Below are positions 15,640-23,432 of a stretch of 50,633 nt of DNA, in pieces. The position numbers were made by a program, and so were the translations under genes. The notes beneath the pieces are model-generated. The model was given only the letters and a program-made list of their open reading frames with translations. It searched no databases and was not told the origin of the DNA. Every line of letters starts with the position of its first letter. The first letter of the stretch is position 1. Origin of the DNA: CAZVIK01 sp964627045 (GTDB lineage Bacteria; Acidobacteriota; Terriglobia; Bryobacterales; Bryobacteraceae); assembly GCA_964627045.1 (NCBI GenBank), contig CAZVIK010000004.1, forward strand, positions 1-50,633, written 5' to 3'.

Positions 15640-17159
15640 TGGAGTAGCGCTGTTCGCTCCTGCTGCTGGTCAGAGGGGGCTACCATCGAGTCCGTTGAGA
15701 CCGTCTTCTGCCCGTTCGCCGTCGTCTTGCGCGGATCGGAGTCAAACGTCAGCCCGAGCGAGTCGGCGCGGGCGTTGTCGGCGGCCACCTGCCGGTCGAC
15801 GTCTTCCTCGTCGTAGCCCATTTCGTTGATCACGGCACTGCGGGCCTTGAAGCCGGCGCGCACCGCCACGACTTCCGCGTTCATGTCCTTCAAGGGATCG
15901 ACCCAGGCCCAGGATGGCGGCCGCCACTCGACGTCCAGATACTGCGCCTCGTTCCGCGCGTAGTCGCGCGCATTGATCTGGCCGGCCAGCGCGGCCGCCT
16001 CGATCCAGGCCCGCCACACCGGGCGGCAGAACTGAAACACCATGACTTGGTGCTGGAACTGCTCACAGCGGCGCCGGAACTCCAGCAAGCCCGCCCGGAT
16101 CGAGGAGTAGTTCACGCGCTCCAGATCCCCAGTGAGCTGTTCATAGGTGATTCCCAGGCCCGCGGCAATGGCGCGCAACTGGACGCGCATGAACTCCGTG
16201 TACATGCCGCCCACGTCCCCCGGCTCGGTGAACTTCACATCCTCCCCGGGCAGCAGCTTCACCATGGAGCCAGGTTCCAGGCCGGCCAGCGGCGTGCCGC
16301 TCGCGTCCGTCTCGCCTTCGCCCGGCTTGCTGCCGATGACGGGCTCTTCCGGATTGTTCTCGGTGATGAACGCCGCGAACATGGCGGCCAGCTTCTTGCG
16401 GACCAGTTCGGCGTCGTCATACTGGTCCAGTTCATGCAGCTTAACCAGAACCTGGGTGAGCCAGGGCTGCCCGCGGTGCTGGCCCGGGCGCAGCGGCTTG
16501 TAGACGTGCAGCACGGAGTCCGCCGGCACGCGCGTGGTCTCCCCCGCATTGAAGAACATGAGCTTCTCGCCGGGGTGCTCGCGGTAGAGGTGATACGCTA
16601 CGCGGTGGCCGATCTTGTCGAACTCGATCCCGCCCCGGATGACGTTGCCGCTGGGCAGGTTCTCGTTCTTAGCCGCCGGCAGGTGCTCGGCTTCGAGCAG
16701 TTGGAGCTGCAACGGCACGGTCAAGCCATCCTCGGGCCGGCGTTCCCGGAGGCGCACCAGGCACTCCCCGCCCTCGACCGTGGAGCGGCACACCAGGGCT
16801 TCGAGCCCGTAGAAGTCGGTCAGCCCGGATGCATCGGCCTCATCGGTCCAGCGCAGCCAGAGCTCCTGAAGCCGGCGCTTCACTGCGGGATCCGGGTGCC
16901 GGGACTGTGGCTTGATGCCGGTGCCGACCGAGTTGCCGACGAAGCTCTCAACCGCGTTCGTGGCCCAGGCGTTGCGACGGACCATGTCGCGGGAACGGGA
17001 CCGCAACGCATCGCCGCCTCCGGTGACCAGGGCATTGATCCCCTCGGTCGAGGGGTTCCAACCCTGCGTGCGGCGCGTGCTCGCGGCCGCCTCATAGCCC
17101 GTCAGGGCGCGAAGGGGCGCCACAAACGCCGCTCGCATCAGATTCCGCCAGTAACCCAT
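15636..17159 (-). CDS. Portal protein, lambda gpB family
   Basis: 507 residues, the usual length. The N-terminus has the family pattern of a basic start, GGGDALRSRSRDMVRRNAWA and VGNSVGTGI (about 45-80). The centre has GGECLVRLR and LQLLEAEHLP, and the clip/stem region includes LPGEDVKFTEP, GGMYTEFMRVQLRAIAAGLG and ITYEQLTGDL (about 315-365), all typical of this family. Twelve copies form the DNA channel at one capsid vertex and hold the terminase during packaging. It starts at the very base where gpW ends and overlaps the protease start by 4 nt. Confidence 0.93.
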   Translation of the reverse strand: MGYWRNLMRAAFVAPLRALTGYEAAASTRRTQGWNPSTEGINALVTGGGDALRSRSRDMVRRNAWATNAVESFVGNSVGTGIKPQSRHPDPAVKRRLQELWLRWTDEADASGLTDFYGLEALVCRSTVEGGECLVRLRERRPEDGLTVPLQLQLLEAEHLPAAKNENLPSGNVIRGGIEFDKIGHRVAYHLYREHPGEKLMFFNAGETTRVPADSVLHVYKPLRPGQHRGQPWLTQVLVKLHELDQYDDAELVRKKLAAMFAAFITENNPEEPVIGSKPGEGETDASGTPLAGLEPGSMVKLLPGEDVKFTEPGDVGGMYTEFMRVQLRAIAAGLGITYEQLTGDLERVNYSSIRAGLLEFRRRCEQFQHQVMVFQFCRPVWRAWIEAAALAGQINARDYARNEAQYLDVEWRPPSWAWVDPLKDMNAEVVAVRAGFKARSAVINEMGYDEEDVDRQVAADNARADSLGLTFDSDPRKTTANGQKTVSTDSMVAPSDQQQERTALLQ

Positions 17160-17383
17160 CAGAAGCCCTTCTCCGTGTAGACCCGGATCACACGCGAGCG
17201 CGGCGTGGTGGAATCCTCGGCCGCTTTAGCCTTGGCGATCTCCGCATCAAGTTGTTGCAGCGCCGCGCGAATCTGCTCCGGTGTCCGGTGCCGCATGGAC
17301 CGGTCGCCGAACGAAATGGAATCTGGTGCACTCAACGCGGCCAGCAAAGCTTCCCGCTGCGCCTCGAGTTCCTGGAGTGTCAT
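17159..17383 (-). CDS. Head-tail joining protein gpW
   Basis: 74 residues, alpha/beta: LEAQREALLAALSAPDSIS, then MRHRTPEQIRAALQQLDAEI, then VIRVYTEKGF. Lambda gpW (68 residues) begins with the same helix and ends with a similar strand; it binds the portal after packaging and is needed for tail joining. The position between terminase and portal is exactly that of gene W. It overlaps the terminase stop by 4 nt and its last base is the first of the portal gene. Confidence 0.85.
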   Translation of the reverse strand: MTLQELEAQREALLAALSAPDSISFGDRSMRHRTPEQIRAALQQLDAEIAKAKAAEDSTTPRSRVIRVYTEKGF

Positions 17384-19284
17384 CGCCGCATCCAGTTCGA
17401 ACCGACCGTCAGGCGGCGCACGGGACGCACTGGGAGCGCGGTCGCCGTCTCCTGCTGCGCCGGCATAGCCGGCAGCATCGCATCCAGTTCCCGCCAGTGA
17501 CGCTCCACGAAGCGATCGATGCCATAGATCGAAGCCGCCGCCCGCGCATAAACCCTCGCGTCCAGGGCTTCATTCCTCCGATTCGGTCCCAACACCCACT
17601 GCCCTTTAATGAAGCTCTCCGAGGTCAGTTGCCGGAAGTAGTCTTCCTCGTAGCGCGGGTAGTGACAGTACCCAGCCGGAAAAGCCTCGCCGCTCTCTTC
17701 GGTCGGAGGCGCCAGGCGCAGCCGGCTGTAGAGTTCGGACTTCGCCACCGGCGTGCCGAGTGTCCACAGCCTTGTTCCACGGCGTTTGCTGGTATCCACC
17801 GGCGAGGCACCCAAGATGAGCCGGTCCGTCCGGGCCGTGCCCTTGATTGCCACCGCAGCCTTCGGGAGCGGCGCCCGCGCGCCGGCAGGTCCCCAGGAAG
17901 CCTGCGGATGGCCGCGCACCCAGTCATAGGTGATTCGTGGGTTGAACCCAGAGTCCACGCACAGCACGCGGACCGAAAGGCGTACGCCACTGACGTGAGG
18001 GAACTCCTCGTCCAACAGTGCGTCGAGCTGCCGCCAGACCTCCGACCGGGCTGTATCGCCCACGAGCACCCGGTAGTCAACCGACCACGACTCCTTGCCC
18101 CGGCCCCAGGCCACAACTTCCACCTCGATGCGGTCCCGCTGCACGTCAGCGCCGGCCGTGAGGAACAGGCCTCCCTTGGGTACCGTACCCACCGGGTAGT
18201 CCTCGCGCCGGTCGTACAGAGGCTGCCAGTCCGGGGCGTCTCCACGCTCCTGCCAGGATTCGCCCAGCACCAGGTTGACGAACGACTTCAGCCGCTCGAC
18301 GTCCTTCTGTGCCTTCTCCCAGTCATCCGCGGCGCGCTCCCACGCGTACCAGCCCACCGGACTGTACAGGCTCGACAGGTGGTAGCCTCGCGTGCGCCCG
18401 TCGCCCTCCGCCTCTGGCCGCCACTCGCCGAGCGCCAGCATGCCGTTCTTCTGGTGGTTGAAGATGGGCCGCTCGCAGGCGAGGCAGTGGTAGGCGGCCT
18501 TCTGCGGCTCACCCTTGGGCCAGCGCAGCCGCTCGAACTTCAGCACCTGGAACTCGTCGCAGTGCGGGCAGGGCACCCAGTAGCGCCGCTGGTCACTCTC
18601 CGCAAACGCTGCTTCGATCCGGCTCAGCCCCGTGACGAGGGGCGTCGAGCACATGAACACCTTGCGCCGCGAGAAGGTGCGGGTGCGCGCGAAGGCTAGG
18701 TTGATCGGGTCACCCTCGCCGTCGACATCACCGGGGTAAGCGTCGATCTCGTCCAGGAACAGGTACCGCACGGCCATCGAGCGCAGGCCCACGGCGCTGT
18801 TCGCCCCGGTCATGACCAGTACGCCGCCGGGGAACTCTTTCGATAGGACCGTGTTGCCCGAATCGCGGGACCGTGGGCTCTTCACGAGTTCCCGCAGCAC
18901 GTCGCTCTCTTCAATGAGCGGATCGATACGCTGTTTGGAGTTCCGCTTGGCCAGTTCAACCGTAGGCTGCACGACCATCATCGGGCCCGGTGACTTGTGG
19001 ATGACGTAGCCGACCCAGTTGTTCCCGCACTCGGTCCCACCGATCTGACTGCCTTTCATGAACACCACGCGCTCGATCGGCGCGGAGGGGGAAAGCGAGT
19101 CCATGATCTCCCGTAGGTAGGGCGTCCGCTCCGTGCGCCAGGGTCCAGGCTCGGCGGCGGCCTTGCCGGAGAGCCGCCGGTAGCGGTCGGCCCACTCCGA
19201 GATCGTCAGCAGCGGATCCGGCTTCAGCCCCGCGCGGAACGCCTCGTCGTAAACCTCAGTCGCTGTTTGCGCCAGCGAGCTCAT
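17380..19284 (-). CDS. Terminase large subunit, lambda gpA family
   Basis: 634 residues. The ATPase domain shows the GpA-type adenine and Walker A region (FMKGSQIGGTECGNNWVGY, about residues 75-95), Walker B (YLFLDEIDAYP) and a zinc-finger-like pair (CPHCDEFQ and YHCLACERP, about 235-270). The nuclease domain has the acidic CVDSGFNPRITYDW motif (about 430). It cuts concatemers and drives DNA into the head. It overlaps the small subunit gene by 29 nt and gpW by 4 nt. Confidence 0.95.
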   Translation of the reverse strand: MSSLAQTATEVYDEAFRAGLKPDPLLTISEWADRYRRLSGKAAAEPGPWRTERTPYLREIMDSLSPSAPIERVVFMKGSQIGGTECGNNWVGYVIHKSPGPMMVVQPTVELAKRNSKQRIDPLIEESDVLRELVKSPRSRDSGNTVLSKEFPGGVLVMTGANSAVGLRSMAVRYLFLDEIDAYPGDVDGEGDPINLAFARTRTFSRRKVFMCSTPLVTGLSRIEAAFAESDQRRYWVPCPHCDEFQVLKFERLRWPKGEPQKAAYHCLACERPIFNHQKNGMLALGEWRPEAEGDGRTRGYHLSSLYSPVGWYAWERAADDWEKAQKDVERLKSFVNLVLGESWQERGDAPDWQPLYDRREDYPVGTVPKGGLFLTAGADVQRDRIEVEVVAWGRGKESWSVDYRVLVGDTARSEVWRQLDALLDEEFPHVSGVRLSVRVLCVDSGFNPRITYDWVRGHPQASWGPAGARAPLPKAAVAIKGTARTDRLILGASPVDTSKRRGTRLWTLGTPVAKSELYSRLRLAPPTEESGEAFPAGYCHYPRYEEDYFRQLTSESFIKGQWVLGPNRRNEALDARVYARAAASIYGIDRFVERHWRELDAMLPAMPAQQETATALPVRPVRRLTVGSNWMRR

Positions 19285-19756
19285 CGAGCGCCTTTCGAAT
19301 CTCCCCCGTCAGGATCTGGTGCACCTTGTCCGCGTCCGGCTCTGCGGCGAGCGTTGCTGCTAAACGGTCCGGGATGTTCAGCAGGTTGTCCCGCACCGTA
19401 CGAGCCTTGGTGAACGCCGCCACCTGCACCTCGTCGCGGCTGATCAGCTTCGCGGTCTTCTCTTCGAACTCGATCTTGGCCAGCCGCGCCAGGTAGTTCT
19501 CGCGGATCGCCCGGGCCCGAAAGTAATCGAGTCCGGCGGCGACGGGCGCCTCGGCCGGCTCTCTTGTCGCCGGAGCCGCCGGTTTCGCCCGGCGTTGCCC
19601 GGGTCGCGTCTTCGCCTTCCATTCGGCATCGGCGCGATCACTGTCGACCATTCCCTCTGCGTTGGCCAAGATCCGCCCGGAATGGAGCGCCTTTTGCACA
19701 GCGGTCAGGCTCACGCCGCGGTGCCTGGCGTAGCCGCGCAGGCTCAGGACGGGCAT
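19256..19756 (-). CDS. Terminase small subunit, Nu1-like
   Basis: 166 residues. The N-terminus (LRGYARHRGVSLTAVQKAL, then GRILANAEGMVD) is the winged-helix DNA-binding motif of the Nu1/terminase small family, which recognises cos or pac. A Pro/Ala linker (60-80) leads to a helical assembly region (FRARAIRENYLARLAKIEF) and a C-terminal part that contacts gpA. It overlaps the large subunit by 29 nt. Its 5' side faces the start of an oppositely transcribed cassette 72 bp away, so the promoters of both must lie in that short gap. Confidence 0.9.
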   Translation of the reverse strand: MPVLSLRGYARHRGVSLTAVQKALHSGRILANAEGMVDSDRADAEWKAKTRPGQRRAKPAAPATREPAEAPVAAGLDYFRARAIRENYLARLAKIEFEEKTAKLISRDEVQVAAFTKARTVRDNLLNIPDRLAATLAAEPDADKVHQILTGEIRKALDELAGANSD

Positions 19757-19828
19757 CGAACTTTCTGGCGATTCACTCGCAGATTTCCCTTGCTTCTAAT
19801 CGCAACGGAAGTGATGAATGGATTCGCG

Positions 19829-20083
19829 ATGAGGAACACCAAGACACGCAGCACCAAGATCAAACAGACCGCCGCCGAGTGCTACACCGAGCGGTTCGCC
19901 GAGTGCCAGGACCTCTTGAAGCGCATCGGCAGCCGCCTGGCGCAGCACCAGAAGGCACAGGCTGCCGAGCCCGCCAACTGGGGCTACGCCGGCGACCTGG
20001 GCCACGTCACCGAGGAACTGGCCTACGTCCTGGCCGCCCTCGGCGATCGCAGCGCGGTCGACGCGAAGGGACTGGACTACTGA
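19829..20083 (+). CDS. Small conserved protein of the DUF3489 cassette
   Basis: 84 residues from ATG 19829 (an ATG at 19814 is possible; its GGAAG is too close to be convincing). Basic start (MRNTKTRSTKIKQTAAECY), then helices and an NWGYAGDLGHVTEELAYVLA motif, ending SAVDAKGLDY. I believe this small family commonly neighbours DUF3489 genes in mobile elements, but its function is not known to me. It opens a three-gene rightward cassette set against the leftward late operon and is followed 2 bp later by the next gene. Confidence 0.7.
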   Translation: MRNTKTRSTKIKQTAAECYTERFAECQDLLKRIGSRLAQHQKAQAAEPANWGYAGDLGHVTEELAYVLAALGDRSAVDAKGLDY

Positions 20084-20085
20084 CC

Positions 20086-20313
20086 ATGACCCGCGACGAA
20101 CTGATTCGCTGGGCCGCCACCGAGGGCTGGAAGCCGGACCGGTTCGGCCACCTCCAGAAGCACTCGCCCCAAGGCACCTACCGCTTGAAACTCAGCACGA
20201 TTGCCGCACGCTACGAGACCAAGACCCCGCATGGCTGGGTGCGCCTCCGCAGCGGCTACTACAGGGACTTGCAGTTAACCGCCGACGGGAAACTCGCCGG
20301 CATGAACCGATAG
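20086..20313 (+). CDS. Small hypothetical protein of the DUF3489 cassette
   Basis: 75 residues, basic (TRDELIRWAATEGWKPDRFG, then HLQKHSPQGTYRLKLS and RLRSGYYRDLQL). The RLKLSTIAARYE segment and the GWVRLRSGYY strand look like a compact alpha/beta nucleic-acid-binding fold, but no family was recognised. The ATG at 20086 is 2 bp after the preceding stop, so the two are surely co-translated; longer upstream readings of this frame are antisense to the terminase gene and are not used. DUF3489 follows 15 bp later. Confidence 0.75.
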   Translation: MTRDELIRWAATEGWKPDRFGHLQKHSPQGTYRLKLSTIAARYETKTPHGWVRLRSGYYRDLQLTADGKLAGMNR

Positions 20314-20328
20314 GACAGGAGAACCACT

Positions 20329-20913
20329 ATGACTACTTTTACGATCGACACCGACAACAACATCACGGCGTTCGCCGAGTACGAAGATGCGCTGAACCAC
20401 CGCATCGGTAGCACCGAAGGGACCTTCGCCACCGAGAAGGAACTGGCCAAGCTGACTGGCCAGTGGCCGATCGGCCGCTTCGTCGAGGTCTGGAATGCCT
20501 TCGCCGGCGTGGTGCCCTTTGACGACCTGAAGCCGGTCAAGAAGTTCACGGACCGCAAGACGGCGGTCGCACGAATCTGGAAGGCGGTCCAGGCCCTGAC
20601 GCCTGCCCCCGTGCAGCACGCCGCCCCCGCGGCGCCGAAGAAGGCCAAGGCGACCAAACAGGCCAAGCCGCAGGACGGCGCGCCCCCAAAGACCGCAAAG
20701 GAAGCCCGCGAGGGCAGCAAGAAGGCCCAGGTCCTCGAGTTGCTCCGCCGGCCCGAGGGCGCCACGCTCGCCGAGATCATGGAGGCCACCGGCTGGCTGG
20801 CACACAGTGTCAGGGGATTCATCAGCGGAGGACTCGGCAAGAAGATGGGGCTCACGGTCGAATCCCTCAAGACCCCCGAAGGCGCCCGTGCATACCGCAT
20901 CGCCACGAAGTAA
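20329..20913 (+). CDS. DUF3489 domain protein
   Basis: 194 residues. The N-terminal half (about 1-90) is an acidic alpha/beta domain with ELAKLTGQWPIGRFVEVWNA and FTDRKTAVARIWKAVQAL. A Lys/Ala/Pro linker follows (about 95-130). The C-terminal part is a winged helix: SKKAQVLELLRRPEGATLAEI, GWLAHSVRGFISGGL, LGKKMGLTVES. This is the DUF3489 arrangement found in many integrated elements, thought to bind DNA. AGGAG lies 7 nt before the ATG. A strong hairpin 20 bp after the stop ends the cassette. A role as regulator or moron protein of the prophage is inference. Confidence 0.9.
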   Translation: MTTFTIDTDNNITAFAEYEDALNHRIGSTEGTFATEKELAKLTGQWPIGRFVEVWNAFAGVVPFDDLKPVKKFTDRKTAVARIWKAVQALTPAPVQHAAPAAPKKAKATKQAKPQDGAPPKTAKEAREGSKKAQVLELLRRPEGATLAEIMEATGWLAHSVRGFISGGLGKKMGLTVESLKTPEGARAYRIATK

Positions 20914-20932
20914 CTGCACCCCCTACTCCCAC

Positions 20933-20965
20933 GCCGCCGGCTTCAACTGCCGGCGGCTTTGTTGT
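20933..20965 (+). terminator. Intrinsic terminator of the DUF3489 cassette
   Basis: A perfect 9-bp stem GCCGCCGGC (20933-20941) pairs with GCCGGCGGC (20949-20957) around a 7-nt loop and is followed by TTTGTTGTT. It overlaps the last codons of the convergent leftward gene and so ends transcription before it collides with that gene. Confidence 0.85.
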
Positions 20966-21203
20966 TCCGGATCTCCTCTGACAGCATTCCCAGCCGCGCC
21001 TCCAGGTTGGCTTCACGAAGATGACACTCACCCGCTCGCACGTACGTCCCGTTGATCCTCGTGATAATCCGGTTCTCGAGTTCCGCCAGTTCCGTGCGCA
21101 CCTCTGCCAACAGAGCCCGGTTCTGCAAGCCCACATAGGCACCGATCAAGCCGGATGCCAGACCCGATGCCGGAATCAGGATTTGAAGAACGTAGTTTTC
21201 CAA
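20943..21203 (-). CDS. Membrane-anchored coiled-coil phage protein
   Basis: 86 residues from a TTG at 21203 with GGAAGG 6 nt upstream. Residues 3-25 form one hydrophobic segment (VLQILIPASGLASGLIGAYV), followed by a heptad-patterned helix (LLAEVRTELAELENRII) and a second helix near the end. Small proteins of this plan in phage genomes can be spanin-like lysis proteins or unknown accessory factors; nothing here decides. It is the last gene of the leftward group carrying the methyltransferases, and it ends inside the convergent terminator. Confidence 0.7.
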   Translation of the reverse strand: MENYVLQILIPASGLASGLIGAYVGLQNRALLAEVRTELAELENRIITRINGTYVRAGECHLREANLEARLGMLSEEIRNNKAAGS

Positions 21204-21331
21204 GGAAGCCCTTCCAGGATATGCAGTTCAGCAGACCAGTCGGCCAGCGCCAGGCAGAGGCCGGGAAGATCCGGATGGCCGGCGCGGATGGCAGCTTCGA
21301 TCGCGGCTCGCTCCCGGCGGCAGCGTTCGAT
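21176..21331 (-). pseudogene. Short coding-like frame without a start codon
   Basis: Directly after the first methyltransferase stop, the same frame continues for 51 codons and looks like protein (ERCRRERAAIEAAIRAG, then LPGLCLALADWSAELHILEG), with strong Ala/Arg/Leu codon patterns. There is no ATG, GTG or TTG in this frame; the ATGA overlap at the stop opens another frame that is not protein-like. A one- or two-base indel would give a normal coupled gene. It overlaps the next gene start by 28 nt. It may be a real small gene damaged by mutation or by assembly error. Confidence 0.35.
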
Positions 21332-22591
21332 TCATGCCGCTACCCCCAGGCGCTCCGCAGCGACGTCGCCGTAACTGCGGCCGTCGGCTTCGAGCGCCGC
21401 CTCTTTACCCGTGAAGTCCAGGAACCGTCGGCAGATGACGTCGCAGTACCGCGGCTCCAGTTCGATCAGCCGCGCCTGGCGCCCCGTCTTCTCACAGGCG
21501 ATCAGAGTGGAGCCCGAGCCGGCGAATGGATCGAAGATCGTGTCGCGGCTCTTGCTGGAGTTGTGGAGTGCGCGGACGATCAACTCCACAGGCTTCATGG
21601 TTGGATGGAGGTCATTCACGGCTGACTTGTTCACGAACCAGACGTCCCCTTGATCACGGGCGCCGCACCAGTAGTGATCAGTGCCTTCCTTCCAGCCGTA
21701 CAGGATCGGCTCGTACTGCCTCTGATAATCCGACCGGCCCATGGTGAAGGTGTTCTTGGCCCAGATCACGAACGTGGACCAGTGGCCGCCGGCTTCACGG
21801 AAGGCATTCTGCAGCGTGTGCAGCTCCGAGGAGGACATGCAGATGTAGATGGCGCCCTTGGTCACAGCCAGGATGTTGGCGCAAGCGTCGCGAAGGAATT
21901 GCGCGAAGTCCTGCCCCAGGTTGTCGTTGGCGATCTTGCGCTTCTTCCCGCGCAGCTTATCCTTCATCGTGGCGCCGTAGTTCACGTTATAGGGTGGGTC
22001 GCTCCAGGTCATGTCAGCAAGGCCGCCGGCAAGCACTCTCTCCACATCGGTCATCTGCGTCGCGTCGCCGCACAGCAGCCGGTGGTTCCCCAGGATCCAT
22101 ACATCGCCAGGAACCGTGACCGCGGTCTCCGGCAGTTCCGGTGCAGCGTCTTCGTCCGTGTTGCCCGCCGCCACCTGCTCCGGGTCACGCAACAGATCCT
22201 CGAGTTCCTCGTCCGTGAAGCCGAGCAGGCCGAGGTCGAGGTCATCTCCCTTCAGCGACTCAAGTTCCACCCGCAGCATCTCCTCATCCCAGCCTGCGTT
22301 CTGAGCGAGCCGGTTGTCGGCAATGACGAGGGCCCGGCGCTGTGCCTCGCTCAGGTGCTCCAGAACGATGACTGGGACCTCTGCCATCCCCAGCTTCCGA
22401 GCAGCCAGCAGACGAGCGTGGCCGGCGATGATCACCTGGTCCGGCCAAACAAGAACAGGGTTTACAAACCCGAACTCGACGATCGAGGCCGCTATCTGGG
22501 CTACCTGTTCGTCACTATGCGTGCGGGCGTTCCGGATGTAGGGGATCAGCTTCTCGACCGGCCAGCGCTCGATGTGGAGATCGTGGTTCAC
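21332..22591 (-). CDS. ParB-domain DNA methyltransferase (first copy)
   Basis: 419 residues. The N-terminal 110 residues are a ParB/Srx-like domain (YIRNARTHSDEQVAQIAASI, then VIIAGHARLLAARKLG and VIADNRLAQNAGWD). The methyltransferase domain has motif IV TWSDPPYNVNYG (about residue 200) before motif I FDPFAGSGSTLIA (about 365), the beta-class order, and HPTMKPVELI between them. DPPY suggests N6-adenine methylation of phage DNA. No restriction enzyme gene is nearby, so it is an orphan enzyme, perhaps guarding the phage against host restriction. The start is GTG overlapping the previous stop (GTGA). Confidence 0.9.
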   Translation of the reverse strand: MNHDLHIERWPVEKLIPYIRNARTHSDEQVAQIAASIVEFGFVNPVLVWPDQVIIAGHARLLAARKLGMAEVPVIVLEHLSEAQRRALVIADNRLAQNAGWDEEMLRVELESLKGDDLDLGLLGFTDEELEDLLRDPEQVAAGNTDEDAAPELPETAVTVPGDVWILGNHRLLCGDATQMTDVERVLAGGLADMTWSDPPYNVNYGATMKDKLRGKKRKIANDNLGQDFAQFLRDACANILAVTKGAIYICMSSSELHTLQNAFREAGGHWSTFVIWAKNTFTMGRSDYQRQYEPILYGWKEGTDHYWCGARDQGDVWFVNKSAVNDLHPTMKPVELIVRALHNSSKSRDTIFDPFAGSGSTLIACEKTGRQARLIELEPRYCDVICRRFLDFTGKEAALEADGRSYGDVAAERLGVAA

Positions 22592-22788
22592 TTCTTCACG
22601 TAGGCCGCCTCAGCGGGCGTGCCATCGGGGTTGGCGAAGTGCGCCAACACCGCCGTCACACCCTGGACGGCGGATAGCCCCACCATGGCCCAGAACTTGC
22701 CCTTCGCCGGCAGCAAGTCCATCGTGGCGTTGAGCCCCTGCGCGGCCAGCGCCAGCATCTGAATCAGAACATTGACAGAGAATCGCAT
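22588..22788 (-). CDS. Small hydrophobic phage protein, holin candidate
   Basis: 66 residues from ATG 22788, chosen because AGGAG lies 9 nt upstream; a longer frame from 22857 has none. The protein has two apolar stretches (VNVLIQMLALAAQGLNATMD and FWAMVGLSAVQGVTAVLAHF) separated by a short Lys-containing turn (LPAKGK), and a soluble tail. That is the plan of a small class II holin, but the helices are weakly hydrophobic and no endolysin is in view. It overlaps the first methyltransferase start by 4 nt. Confidence 0.65.
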   Translation of the reverse strand: MRFSVNVLIQMLALAAQGLNATMDLLPAKGKFWAMVGLSAVQGVTAVLAHFANPDGTPAEAAYVKK

Positions 22789-22873
22789 CTTGGTAAGCTC
22801 CTGAAACTGGTTGATCAGCGACCGCAGCCGCAGCCACATCCGTAACTCGCGAATCATGAGGAATCCAGAGAAT

Positions 22874-22917
22874 GCCGAGAGGTGACTCCGGCGGGTTGGC
22901 CGGGACCACCTCTCGGC
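22874..22917. repeat. Long inverted repeat between phage genes
   Basis: Perfect 11-bp arms GCCGAGAGGTG (22874-22884) and CACCTCTCGGC (22907-22917) enclose a second, shorter stem CCGGC/GCCGG around GGGTTG. The hairpin falls 19 bp after the stop of the 152-residue gene and before the small membrane gene. There is no T-run on either side, so it may be a processing or regulatory structure rather than a simple terminator. Confidence 0.7.
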
Positions 22918-22935
22918 TAATCGCGGGGAGAAACG

Positions 22936-23394
22936 CTACTTCCGGGCGGTGAGCGCGTCGGCCACAGCGGCCGCCACCACCGCACCGATGGCCTTCAGCG
23001 ACACGTCATCGATGGAGACGGCCCGTGCCGTCAGGGTGTCGCCGGCGCCCTGCTGAACGGGATTCCATTGCCCATCGATGGCGATGTCCCCGTGGCGCAC
23101 GGCCTGCTTGCCGACCATGTTGGCGGTCTCGACCGCGTTCTGCAGCGCCTGGTTGGCGATCACCTGGCGCTGGTTGTCGTACTGCTGGGCATCGCTGACC
23201 AGCTTGTCGACGATAGAGCGGTTGCGCTTGATCGATTCCAGCGATTCCTGCTGGTACTCGTCGTAGGTCCGCTTGATGTTGGCGAACAGGACATTGCCGT
23301 AACCGGCGTTGACCTGGCTCTGGTTCTTGAAAAACTCGTCCGACCCGGTCTCGAACTCACGTTCGGCCTTGTTCGGGCTTGCTATTCGGGGCAT
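22936..23394 (-). CDS. Phage protein of unknown function, helical
   Basis: 152 residues. The first two thirds are helical and amphipathic with many Asn and Gln (DEFFKNQSQVNAGYGNVLFA, YQQESLESIKRNRSIVDKL, QYDNQRQVIANQALQNAVET). The last third is an Ala/Val-rich segment (LKAIGAVVAAAVADALTARK) that could insert in or lie along a membrane. GAGGAG is 9 nt before the ATG. It lies between the two methyltransferase genes, 39 bp from the second. I do not recognise the family; a structural or lysis-associated role is possible. Confidence 0.7.
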   Translation of the reverse strand: MPRIASPNKAEREFETGSDEFFKNQSQVNAGYGNVLFANIKRTYDEYQQESLESIKRNRSIVDKLVSDAQQYDNQRQVIANQALQNAVETANMVGKQAVRHGDIAIDGQWNPVQQGAGDTLTARAVSIDDVSLKAIGAVVAAAVADALTARK

Positions 23395-23432
23395 GGTTGT
23401 TTTCTCCTCTTCGGTGAAGTTGAAACTGCGGT

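Noticed and set aside
12826..15816. A 996-codon rightward open frame opposite capsid, decoration and protease genes
   Set aside because: It is antisense to clearly recognised phage genes in high-GC DNA, has no family signature and runs through the assembly gap; the same holds for the rightward frames at 2577-4253 and 9856-11037.
19564..20085. Long N-terminal extension of the second cassette gene
   Set aside because: The upstream part is antisense to the terminase small subunit and overlaps the first cassette gene; the ATG at 20086 has the natural 2-bp spacing.
20943..21203. Spanin or endolysin assignment for the membrane coiled-coil gene
   Set aside because: Plan and size fit loosely, but there is no paired outer-membrane lipoprotein or lysin gene adjacent; left as unknown.
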